Part shown: positions 24,239-32,375 of the stretch, one piece after another
Layout of the letters: the number at the start of each line of letters is the position of its first letter
Numbering within the stretch: the stretch's first letter is position 1
Assembly: GCA_022821875.1 (NCBI GenBank)
Contig: JAJECV010000103.1
Coordinates: 1-46,509, forward strand
Length of the DNA stretch: 46,509 bases
Direction: 5' to 3'
Origin: Rhodothermales bacterium
GTDB taxonomy: Bacteria > Bacteroidota > Rhodothermia > Rhodothermales > Bin80
Notes under the pieces: model-generated
What the model saw: only the letters and a program-made list of their open reading frames with translations
Told to the model about the DNA's origin: nothing
The model's database searches: none
Translations under genes and position numbers: made by a program

Positions 24239-27088
24239 ATGGGAACCCATTTGCCGCACGCAGACCGTTTTGCCGCCCGTCATATCGGACCCGCAAAACC
24301 CGACGTACAGGACATGGTGCAAACGCTTGGACTTGGTTCGCTCGACGAACTGATCCAGGAAACCATTCCTGCATCCATTCTGGATAATCAACTCCTCAAT
24401 GTACCGGAATCCCGCCCCGAACATGTCGTGATTTCTGATTTACGAAAGATTGGGCGGCAAAACAAACTCTTCCGGTCCTATATCGGCATGGGCTATCATG
24501 ACACGATCACACCGCGGGCAATCCTGCGTGCGGTACTGGAAAATCCTTCGTGGTACACACAGTACACCCCCTATCAGGCCGAAATTTCTCAGGGCCGCCT
24601 GGAAGCGCTTCTAAACTTTCAAACCGCGGTCATTGATCTGACCGGTATGGAGATCGCCAATGCCTCTCTTCTGGACGAAGGAACTGCAGCGGCAGAAGCC
24701 ATGATGATGTTCTCCCGCCTCACACGGAAACGCAGGAAGTTTCTGGTCTCCGACAACTGTCACCCCCAAACCATCAGCGTGGTGAAAGCCAGGTCTGTTC
24801 CGCTGGAGATCGACCTGATCGTTGCTGATCACAATTCATTCGAATTCACGCCCGAGGTGTTTGGGGCTCTGGTGCAATACCCGGGCTCGGACGGAGTGAT
24901 TGAGCACTATGAGCGTCTCTGCAAAGAAGCTCATGAGGCAGGTGCCTATGTTGCGGTCGCTGCTGACCTGCTTAGCCTGGCCCTGCTTCGTGCACCCGGA
25001 GAATTCGGGGCAGATGCCGTAATTGGAAATTCTCAGCGATTTGGCGTACCACTCGGATATGGCGGTCCACATGCGGCATTCTTCGCTACGAAGACGGATT
25101 TTCGTCGTCAGGTTCCAGGTCGCATGATCGGTGTGACCGTTGATATGGATGGCAAACCAGCACTCCGCATGGCACTGCAGATGCGCGAACAGCACATCAA
25201 ACGGGCACGCGCAACGAGCAACATCTGCACCGCACAGGTCTTACTTGCGGTCATGGCAGGTGCCTATGCGGTATTTCATGGCCCGGACGGGATCCGAAAT
25301 ATTGCCCTCTGTGTCCATATGTGGACACTTGCCCTTGCAAAAGGCCTGCAGGAAAACGGCTATCGCCTCCGGCATAAAAACTTCTTTGACACCATCTGCA
25401 TTGAGAATCCGCCAAATGACCTTCAGGAGAAAGCAGAATCCCAGGGAGTCAACCTCCGCTATATGCCGGATGGAAGTGTCGGCATCTCCCTGAATGAAAC
25501 TACAACCGCAGCGCATGTGAACACCCTGCTGTCCCTGTTTGATGCAGACACATCCAGCGCAAAAGAACGGATTGCTTCCGTACCTGCATCGTACGAAGGA
25601 ATTCTGCCGCGCAATACCCCCTACTTAACACACCCCATCTTTAATCAGTACCGCTCTGAAACCGAGTTGATGCGCTACATGCACCGCCTCGCATCCCGTG
25701 ATCTCTCTCTGACAACCAGCATGATCCCGCTCGGCTCCTGTACCATGAAGCTTAATGCCGCGGTGCAGCTGGCTGCCGTCAGCTGGGCGGATTACAACGG
25801 ACTGCATCCCTTCATTCCGCTGGATCAGGCCACCGGTTATCAGGAAATCTTTTCGGATCTTGAGAAATGGCTTGGGGAATTGACAGGGTTTTCTGCCGTA
25901 TCCCTGCAACCGAATTCTGGAGCGAGCGGAGAGTATGCAGGACTCCTGGTCATCCAGGCGTATCTATCCAGTAAAGGAGAATCTCATCGGAATGTGTGTC
26001 TTGTTCCCGACTCCGCCCATGGCACCAACCCTGCCAGCGCGGTTATGGCAGGGATGAAGGTGGTCGTGGTGAAGACTAGCCGCAACGGAGATATTGACTT
26101 CGTGGATCTGGAAAGAAAACTGGCCCGGCACAGTGACCGCCTGGCGGCACTTATGATCACCTACCCAACGACTTACGGCGTATTTGAAGAACAGATACGG
26201 GAAATTTGTAACGCAGTACATGAACATGGCGGTCAGGTATACATGGATGGTGCGAATATGAATGCACAGGTCGGACTGTGTAAGCCTGGCAATTTTGGGG
26301 CCGATGTGTGTCATTTGAATCTGCATAAAACCTTTGCCATCCCGCATGGCGGGGGCGGCCCCGGTGTAGGCCCCATCTGTGTTGCGGAGCATCTTGCGCC
26401 CTTCCTGCCTGGACATCCCCTTATTCCAACCGGTGGAGATCAGGCAATCGGCCCGGTTGCAGCCGCCCCTTATGGAAGCGCAAGTATCCTTCTGATCAGC
26501 TGGGCTTATATCGCACTGCTGGGACCAAATGGACTCCGGCGGTCATCGGAAATTGCCATCCTGAACGCCAATTATGTCGCTCAACGCCTGTCTGGGCACT
26601 ATGAGATCCTGTTCCGTGGCAAAGGGGGATATGTGGCCCATGAATTTATCCTGGATGTGCGCCCCTTAAAGCGTACGGCAGGCATTGACGCGGTTGATAT
26701 CGCCAAACGGCTCATGGACTATGGGTACCATGCACCGACGATGTCCTGGCCCGTTGCCGGAACCATGATGATTGAACCCACCGAAAGCGAATCCAAAGCC
26801 GAACTGGATCGGTTCTGTGATGCAATGATCGCAATACGCGCAGAAATTGCAGAAATTGAACAAGGAGATCAGGATAAAGAACGCAACATTCTCAAACAGG
26901 CACCGCATACTACAGCATTGGTCTGTGCAGATCATTATGATCTCCCTTATACTAGGACACAGGCAGCATTTCCTGCCCCCTGGACCAGGGATCATAAATT
27001 TTGGCCCACAGTCCGGAGAATTGACGAGGCCTATGGAGACCGAAATCTGGTTTGTACCTGCCCCCCGATAGAACAATATCAATCCTGA
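24239..27088 (+). CDS. gcvP: Glycine dehydrogenase (aminomethyl-transferring), glycine cleavage P-protein
   Basis: This encodes a 949-residue single-chain P-protein, a PLP enzyme that decarboxylates glycine and passes the aminomethyl group to lipoyl-H protein. It is full length: RHIGP near the N-terminus, SFIGMGY-like SYIGMGYHDT, EISQGRLEALLNFQT, EGTAAAEAM, the second-half MIPLGSCTMKLNA, and the PLP lysine Lys697 in LHKTFAIPHGGGGPG. The C-terminus ends normally in TCPPIEQYQS. The ATG at 24239 is preceded by caactaacgaattcgct, without a Shine-Dalgarno. The gene for H-protein is not in the window. CreD follows 4 bp later and is likely co-transcribed. Confidence 0.97.
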   Translation: MGTHLPHADRFAARHIGPAKPDVQDMVQTLGLGSLDELIQETIPASILDNQLLNVPESRPEHVVISDLRKIGRQNKLFRSYIGMGYHDTITPRAILRAVLENPSWYTQYTPYQAEISQGRLEALLNFQTAVIDLTGMEIANASLLDEGTAAAEAMMMFSRLTRKRRKFLVSDNCHPQTISVVKARSVPLEIDLIVADHNSFEFTPEVFGALVQYPGSDGVIEHYERLCKEAHEAGAYVAVAADLLSLALLRAPGEFGADAVIGNSQRFGVPLGYGGPHAAFFATKTDFRRQVPGRMIGVTVDMDGKPALRMALQMREQHIKRARATSNICTAQVLLAVMAGAYAVFHGPDGIRNIALCVHMWTLALAKGLQENGYRLRHKNFFDTICIENPPNDLQEKAESQGVNLRYMPDGSVGISLNETTTAAHVNTLLSLFDADTSSAKERIASVPASYEGILPRNTPYLTHPIFNQYRSETELMRYMHRLASRDLSLTTSMIPLGSCTMKLNAAVQLAAVSWADYNGLHPFIPLDQATGYQEIFSDLEKWLGELTGFSAVSLQPNSGASGEYAGLLVIQAYLSSKGESHRNVCLVPDSAHGTNPASAVMAGMKVVVVKTSRNGDIDFVDLERKLARHSDRLAALMITYPTTYGVFEEQIREICNAVHEHGGQVYMDGANMNAQVGLCKPGNFGADVCHLNLHKTFAIPHGGGGPGVGPICVAEHLAPFLPGHPLIPTGGDQAIGPVAAAPYGSASILLISWAYIALLGPNGLRRSSEIAILNANYVAQRLSGHYEILFRGKGGYVAHEFILDVRPLKRTAGIDAVDIAKRLMDYGYHAPTMSWPVAGTMMIEPTESESKAELDRFCDAMIAIRAEIAEIEQGDQDKERNILKQAPHTTALVCADHYDLPYTRTQAAFPAPWTRDHKFWPTVRRIDEAYGDRNLVCTCPPIEQYQS

Positions 27089-27092
27089 ATTC

Positions 27093-28430
27093 ATGGCACA
27101 CGAAATCCTTGAACGCCTGGGCAAATCCGTAGAATTGCGACTAGGTGCCATTGCCCTTATTACCTTGATCCTGATGATCCCTCTGGCGATTATTGCAGAA
27201 CTGGTCAATGATCGCAGTGTGACACGAGAAGAGACGCTTTCGGAAATCGGAAACGAATGGAGCGGCAAACAGACCCTCCTGGGGCCGGTGCTGGTCGTTC
27301 CCTATTCTAGTTCTGAATATATGAGCGGCGCCACCGGTGAGCCGCTTGCCACCGTGCGGCATGCATTTTTTCTCCCCAACACGCTTGCGATCACCGGTAC
27401 CGTCGAACCGGAAATCCGCTACCGGGGCATCTATCAGACGATCCTCTATTCCGCTGACCTCACGATCAGCGGGGATTTTTCCGAAGCCGACTTCAGCCGG
27501 TGGTCCATTAACGAAGATGATATCCGGTGGCAGGAAGCCTTTATTGCCTTTGGCATCACAGATATGCGGGGGGTAAAGGAGGAAGTTTTGATGAATTGGT
27601 CCGATTCCATGCTCACGTTTGAGTCCGGGATGCAGGAGGCAAACATCCTCGCACCTGCGGGGATCAGTACTCCGGTAATGGCACAGCAGCCGAACGAATT
27701 CAGTTTCAATCTTCAACTTGACGGGAATGATGAGCTGACGTTCATCCCTGTAGGCAAGACGACCCGGATTGATCTTTCTTCGAGTTGGCCGTCCCCCAGT
27801 TTTCGCGGTGCATTTCTGCCGGATCAGCGGACGATCTCGGACAGCGGCTTCTCGGCCGCCTGGCAGGTTCTGGACCTGAACCGCGCCTTCGCACAGTCCT
27901 GGCGCGGAGAGACCGAGGCCCTGCTGATGGACGCTGCCTTCGGTGTTTCGCTCTACCCTCCGGTCGACCAGTATCGTAAAACGCAGCGTTCCACCCGTTA
28001 CGGGTTCTTATTGATCGGCCTGACCTTGCTTGCATTCTTTCTGACCGAGATGCGGATCGGCCTGCGGGCGCATCCCTTTCAGTACATTCTGGTGGGGCTG
28101 GATCTCTGCCTGTTCTTTCTGATGCTGCTTGCCCTTGGAGAGCACATGGCCTTTAATCATGCCTACATCCTCTCCGGCATTGCGACCATTGGGCTTGCAG
28201 CGCTTTATGCCGGATCTATTTATCGCTCACGCGGAGTCGGTCTCCTGACGGCAGGCATCCTGACCATTCTGTACACCTTTATCTTCCTGCTTTTGCAGTT
28301 GCAGAACTATGCCCTTTTGGCGGGCAGCATCGGCCTGTTCCTCCTTCTGTCGCTCACCATGTATCTGACCCGTAATTTTGCAACCCTGTCCAGAACGTTT
28401 CGATCTATGGAGAGCGAAAAATCCGAATGA
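27093..28430 (+). CDS. creD: Inner membrane protein CreD family
   Basis: This encodes a 445-residue CreD-like protein. An N-terminal membrane helix (LGAIALITLILMIPLAIIAE, residues 16-36) is followed by a periplasmic beta-rich domain (residues 40-300, with GIYQTILYSADLTISGDF and FSFNLQLDGNDELTFIPVGK). Five or six C-terminal helices come after (FLLIGLTLLAFFLTEMRIGL to LLLSLTMYLTR). CreD is a target of the CreBC two-component system in enterobacteria and is linked to envelope and beta-lactam stress. The start is 4 bp after the gcvP stop. It converges with the DUF4143 ATPase 11 bp away. Confidence 0.92.
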   Translation: MAHEILERLGKSVELRLGAIALITLILMIPLAIIAELVNDRSVTREETLSEIGNEWSGKQTLLGPVLVVPYSSSEYMSGATGEPLATVRHAFFLPNTLAITGTVEPEIRYRGIYQTILYSADLTISGDFSEADFSRWSINEDDIRWQEAFIAFGITDMRGVKEEVLMNWSDSMLTFESGMQEANILAPAGISTPVMAQQPNEFSFNLQLDGNDELTFIPVGKTTRIDLSSSWPSPSFRGAFLPDQRTISDSGFSAAWQVLDLNRAFAQSWRGETEALLMDAAFGVSLYPPVDQYRKTQRSTRYGFLLIGLTLLAFFLTEMRIGLRAHPFQYILVGLDLCLFFLMLLALGEHMAFNHAYILSGIATIGLAALYAGSIYRSRGVGLLTAGILTILYTFIFLLLQLQNYALLAGSIGLFLLLSLTMYLTRNFATLSRTFRSMESEKSE

Positions 28431-28441
28431 GATGGCCGCTT

Positions 28442-29659
28442 TTATGGACTGCAACCCCCGTGGGCGATTGAAATCCCAACTCCCGCCTCCATTTTTTCCG
28501 GGATCGCTTCCCGCCAGGGAATAATGTGCGCGTCTTTTCTGTACTGCGGCGCGTCGCCGCCATAGACCACCATCGCAGAACACTGATAGGGGGTTTCCTC
28601 AAAGTGCCGCCGAACCCGCTTCAGCCCCGTCAATAGGCTTGACGAGGCCGTTGCGGATGATTTTGCCTCAATCAGGTGAAGATGTGATGAGGTCTCAATG
28701 ATCAGATCTATTTCTGCGCCATTCTGGTCCCGGTAAAAGGACAATGCTCTGGCTGTCTCTCTGCGATTGGTCTGATGCTTGACAAACTCGGACACCACCC
28801 AACTTTCAAAGATTGCCCCTCGAAGCGGGTGGTTACGCAACTGCTCAGGGGAGCGAATCCCGAGCAGCCAGCAGACCAGCCCCGAATCATAAAAATGCAG
28901 CTTGGGCATTTTCACCAGTCGTTTGCGCAGGTTTGCGTGGAAACCTTTCAGCCGAAAAGCAATGAAGCTGGCTTCAAGTATACCCATCCATGCCTTCGCG
29001 GTCGGCTGGGCGATTCCACAATCTCCGGCCAGTACAGAGAGATTAAGTAATTGCGCTGTCCGCCCGGCGCACAGTTCCAAGAATCGCTGAAATACAGAAA
29101 GATCCTCTACATTCGTAATTGCCCTTACGTCTCGTTCAACGTAGGTCTGTACATAGTCTCCCAGCCAGTCGGCAGGATTCAGCCCGGCATCAAAGATTCG
29201 TGGATAGGATCCAAAGAAAAGCGCCTCCTCCAATGTTTGAGGATACTGAGGGAATCTTGAAATTTCGCGCCAGTTCAATGGGAGCAGATGAAAGATTGCG
29301 GTTCTCCCTGCAAGGGACTGACCGACTGAATCGGATAAAAGCAGGTTATGGGATCCAGTAAGAACCCACTTGCCTGGATCCGGCACATCATCAACCATCC
29401 CCTGCAAATACGAGAGCAGATCTGGAACCCGCTGCACCTCACCAATGATCGCTCCCTTCGGGAACTGTGCAAGAAATCCGCGGGGATCTTCCCGTGCGAA
29501 TGCCCGGGTGTCCGGCTCTTCCAGATTCGTGTATGCGTGTTCGTCAAACACCGTCCTGCATAACGTCGTCTTCCCGCTCTGCCGGGGGCCAGTGACCGTA
29601 AGGACCGGGTACGCTTTTGCGGCCTCGGTCAGTTTTTGGGTTATGTCACGGTGGATCAT
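28442..29659 (-). CDS. AAA_14/DUF4143 ATP-binding protein
   Basis: This encodes a 405-residue ATPase of the AAA_14 plus DUF4143 family. Walker A is GPRQSGKTTL (24-33). The Walker B equivalent reads AIIGEVQRVPDL (70-81), with Gly73 where the family usually has Asp, which might reduce ATP hydrolysis. The C-terminal DUF4143 half contains GAIFESWVVSEF and a PD-(D/E)XK-like GAEIDLIIE (about residue 318) with LHLIEAKSSA. These abundant genes sit in mobile islands, and no physiological role is established. It converges with creD and starts 423 bp from the first TerB gene, facing away from it. Confidence 0.85.
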   Translation of the reverse strand: MIHRDITQKLTEAAKAYPVLTVTGPRQSGKTTLCRTVFDEHAYTNLEEPDTRAFAREDPRGFLAQFPKGAIIGEVQRVPDLLSYLQGMVDDVPDPGKWVLTGSHNLLLSDSVGQSLAGRTAIFHLLPLNWREISRFPQYPQTLEEALFFGSYPRIFDAGLNPADWLGDYVQTYVERDVRAITNVEDLSVFQRFLELCAGRTAQLLNLSVLAGDCGIAQPTAKAWMGILEASFIAFRLKGFHANLRKRLVKMPKLHFYDSGLVCWLLGIRSPEQLRNHPLRGAIFESWVVSEFVKHQTNRRETARALSFYRDQNGAEIDLIIETSSHLHLIEAKSSATASSSLLTGLKRVRRHFEETPYQCSAMVVYGGDAPQYRKDAHIIPWREAIPEKMEAGVGISIAHGGCSP

Positions 29660-29676
29660 TTTAAGATATATTAAAA

Positions 29677-29826
29677 TTAAATTTTGATTTATCTTATAAA
29701 CTTTAAGCCGAACAGCTTTGTTCCCTTGTAAAGATTCTTGAGTGTATCCGTGTCCCTGACAGAACTGGGGTGGGCATTTCGCGGAGCAGCATGCCCTTCA
29801 GACTCAAGGAGTCTGCTGTGAGTTTC
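29677..29826. repeat. Upstream direct repeat, unit 1
   Basis: This unit runs from aaattttgatttatc through gggtgggcatttcgcggagc to tctgctgtgag. It contains the perfect 7-bp hairpin CAGACTC-aag-GAGTCTG (29799-29815). Unit 2 lies about 196 bp downstream. Confidence 0.55.
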
Positions 29827-29874
29827 CGGGAAGGTTCAGGGGGTACTGTCCCTACATTTTAGGATACACTGAAG

Positions 29875-30019
29875 TTGAATTTTGATTCATCCTGAAGACT
29901 TAAACATAGCGAACTTATTTCACTGCGACGACATTTGAATACGCTCGTATTCTTGACCGGATCCGGGGCGTTTCGTGGACCATGCTGTCCTTCAGATTCA
30001 GGAAATCTGCGTAAATTCA
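29875..30019. repeat. Upstream direct repeat, unit 2
   Basis: This is a diverged copy of unit 1: gaattttgattcatcc, then ccggggcgtttcgtgg, then the hairpin CAGATTC-agg-AAATCTG (29993-30009). One stem pair has changed from C-G to T-A between units, so pairing was kept there. A possible third, weaker copy (cctgggccagacatttc) lies at 34663-34710 before TerB gene 3. Confidence 0.5.
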
Positions 30020-30082
30020 ATGCGTATAGCGTCTGGAACGCCAAAATGAGGCCGCAGCCATCTATGTAACTCAACCATTTCA

Positions 30083-32203
30083 ATGCGCTTAAACGCCAAA
30101 ATAAATTATCGCCCTCATGTCTTCATTCCAGATGACGATGTCTGGATCCCTCAGCATCAGACCGTAACCGTAGCAGGTCGAAAAATTGCCGGAATGGTTT
30201 ATCTCGGAAAGCGAAAACTCGTTAAATACGGTAATGGCATCTTTCAGCCATGTGCAGATTCCACTATTGACCCGGACCTGAGAGTGGGCAATTCCAGTTA
30301 CTATGATCCCTCGGAAAAAAAAGATATCCTTTACTATCTGAGGTATCACGAATTCGGTAGAGATGAGCGTGCAGAGTATCTAGACTGGCTCGCCAGTGAT
30401 CGGGCAACCGTTGATTGCCACGAATCCTATCTGCGTCTTTACTTCTACGGAATGGAGCATCGATTTTTTTCAGAGTCATCCACACTGGAACAGAGGCAGG
30501 CCATTATTGCAGAAATTGAGAGACTGCTGGAAGCATACGACCATCTAAATGAGTTTTCCCGGGCCAGACGTGAGATGTCACGTTTCCTCTATACGGCCTA
30601 CGCAGTGATTCAACCTCCCGAAAAGATCAAACCCCGATTTGAAATGATCGGTAAGGTGATGGCACTTGATGTGTGTATCGCTATCGGGCATAGGTTGAAA
30701 AATCACCAGCCTGTTCATGCCGACTGGTGCCTGAGCTGGTATATTACTGATCCACTCTCGTCTCCATTACGAACAGCGGCACAGCGTGCTTTCCCGGAAT
30801 TCAGGGCGCTCTTCACACAGATTTTAGAGGAGATGTTCCCCGATGGGCTGATGTCATCCCCCACAGATCATTATCCTTTTTCCCCGTATTACGAGGCATC
30901 TTCAAAAGCTTTTTTGGTAAGTCTTGAGGATCACTTTGAAGATCCCATATATATTTATTATGCAAGCGGTTCACCGGAAGTGATCTGGGATATCGTTTAT
31001 GAGGCCACAGAAGCTCTGAATAAGTATGGCCGATTTCTTGGAAAGTATCCCGCGGGCCGGGAGAGAATTGAAGCATATGCACTGCTTCCCCAGCGTATTC
31101 GGCCATTGTTTCCGAACCGGGCAGTCGAAGAACTGCAAAGCTGGGCGGGAACCGTGATTGAGTCTGGAGATCTTCCCCTAATTGAACATGTCGTTGAGAA
31201 AATTGAGGAGACAATGCCCGAAAAAATCACAAGGCATCATATCATCAGGGCTGCCAATACGCTGGCGTTTCTTTCGATCGGCATGGTACCGGATCCCCGC
31301 TTTGAACTGCGGGGGCCGAAGATGGAGGAGCCGGTAATTCTCTTTAAGCTACCCGAACCGGTCACAGAATTGAACGAAGCCCGCAGTGAATATCATGAGG
31401 CACTCCTTTGCCTGATGATTGGAGTATGTATTGCCCATGCAGATGGCCGTATTACGAAGGAAGAAAGCGCCGCTTTAGAGGCGTATCTGCACTCCGCTTC
31501 GATCACCGATTCTGAGCGCAATCGCCTTCTTGCAAACCTTCAATGGGGCCTTTCTGTGCAGCCGAACTTTGCAGAATTCCGAAAATATCGGAAACATGTT
31601 TCCGATGATGCCCTTCCCGGCATGGGAAAATTTGCACTCTGCATCGCTGCCGTAGACGGCACAATTCATCCCGCTGAAATCAAGGCACTCGAAAAACTCT
31701 ACAAGGCCATCGGACTGCCGCCCGACAGTATTTATTCAGAACTGCACGCCCTTTCTGTGCCAAGTTGCCCGAAAACGGTTTTGTTTGCCGATGGAACGCA
31801 AAATGACGGCCGCACCCCCCCATCGTCAAGCAGTCATGAGCCCGTTGTTTTGGATAAGAAGCATATCTCTTCACTCATGGCGGAGACCGCGCAGGTATCT
31901 TCGCTATTGGGGGATATTTTCGAGGAGGATGTTCACGAAGATGTCAGTGCAGATTCCACTGGCACCACGGATGTCTTTGCGGGACTGGATGCTCAGCACT
32001 CGGCTTTCCTGCGTGAACTTTTGACCCGGCAGCACCGGGTCAAAACAGAATATAACGCCTTGGCAGAGCGATTTCAGTTGATGCCGGAAGGAGCAATGGA
32101 AACCCTGAATGAATGGTCCTTTGATCGTTTCGAGGACATCCTGATTGATGAAGATGCACACTATGAGATCAACCCGGAGATTTCTGCCATACTATGCCAG
32201 TGA
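30083..32203 (+). CDS. TerB-N/TerB/TerB-C domain protein, paralogue 1
   Basis: This encodes 706 residues, the first of four tandem paralogues. Residues about 20-200 are a TerB-N domain (VWIPQHQTVTVAGRKIAGMV, YLGKRK, DWLASDRATVDCHESYLRL and YFYGMEHRFF). A helical middle region follows, with a variable segment at about 250-310. A TerB-like helical domain spans about 436-560 with two acidic half-sites (HADGRITKEE and AAVDGTIHPAEIKALEKLY), the metal-binding pattern of TerB/DjlA. TerB-C starts near 590 (ALNEWSFDRF-type ending: TLNEWSFDRFEDILIDEDAH). No signal peptide or membrane segment. The family occurs with DUF2791 ATPases and SF2 helicases and is thought to sense or scaffold a DNA-processing complex. 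Start fits the other three copies. Confidence 0.85.
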   Translation: MRLNAKINYRPHVFIPDDDVWIPQHQTVTVAGRKIAGMVYLGKRKLVKYGNGIFQPCADSTIDPDLRVGNSSYYDPSEKKDILYYLRYHEFGRDERAEYLDWLASDRATVDCHESYLRLYFYGMEHRFFSESSTLEQRQAIIAEIERLLEAYDHLNEFSRARREMSRFLYTAYAVIQPPEKIKPRFEMIGKVMALDVCIAIGHRLKNHQPVHADWCLSWYITDPLSSPLRTAAQRAFPEFRALFTQILEEMFPDGLMSSPTDHYPFSPYYEASSKAFLVSLEDHFEDPIYIYYASGSPEVIWDIVYEATEALNKYGRFLGKYPAGRERIEAYALLPQRIRPLFPNRAVEELQSWAGTVIESGDLPLIEHVVEKIEETMPEKITRHHIIRAANTLAFLSIGMVPDPRFELRGPKMEEPVILFKLPEPVTELNEARSEYHEALLCLMIGVCIAHADGRITKEESAALEAYLHSASITDSERNRLLANLQWGLSVQPNFAEFRKYRKHVSDDALPGMGKFALCIAAVDGTIHPAEIKALEKLYKAIGLPPDSIYSELHALSVPSCPKTVLFADGTQNDGRTPPSSSSHEPVVLDKKHISSLMAETAQVSSLLGDIFEEDVHEDVSADSTGTTDVFAGLDAQHSAFLRELLTRQHRVKTEYNALAERFQLMPEGAMETLNEWSFDRFEDILIDEDAHYEINPEISAILCQ

Positions 32204-32375
32204 CCGTGTTGATACAGAATCCACACCCTTACAGCAGTGAATAGATTTGACGCAATGTGTCATGCGACAAAACGTCAAGTGGTGATGCTGTTCTGCAAGT
32301 CAGAGCGGAATTGCAGTCAGGGATTAACCTGAAACCGAACGACTCGGTCCCTTTTCGAAGAAGATTAAAAATTCA
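32204..32375. repeat. Duplicated spacer between TerB genes 1 and 2
   Basis: This 172-bp spacer is nearly the same as 34482-34651. Shared strings are tgaccgtgttgata, cagcagtgaatag, ctgttctgcaagtcag, gattaacctgaaaccgaacg and cccttttcgaagaagatt. It was duplicated together with the upstream gene. It also contains gacgcaatgtgtc, a short inverted repeat that is perfect in the other copy (gacgcaatgcgtc). Confidence 0.75.

Larger units (their letters stand above)
29660..30082. promoter_or_regulatory. Leader region upstream of the TerB operon
   Basis: This 423-bp noncoding gap separates the divergent DUF4143 ATPase and first TerB-domain gene. It contains two imperfect direct repeats (separate entries), each ending with a short palindromic hairpin. 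It must hold both promoters; no convincing -33/-7 pair stands out. The repeated form suggests cis-acting control, or remnants of the duplication that built the operon. Confidence 0.45.
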
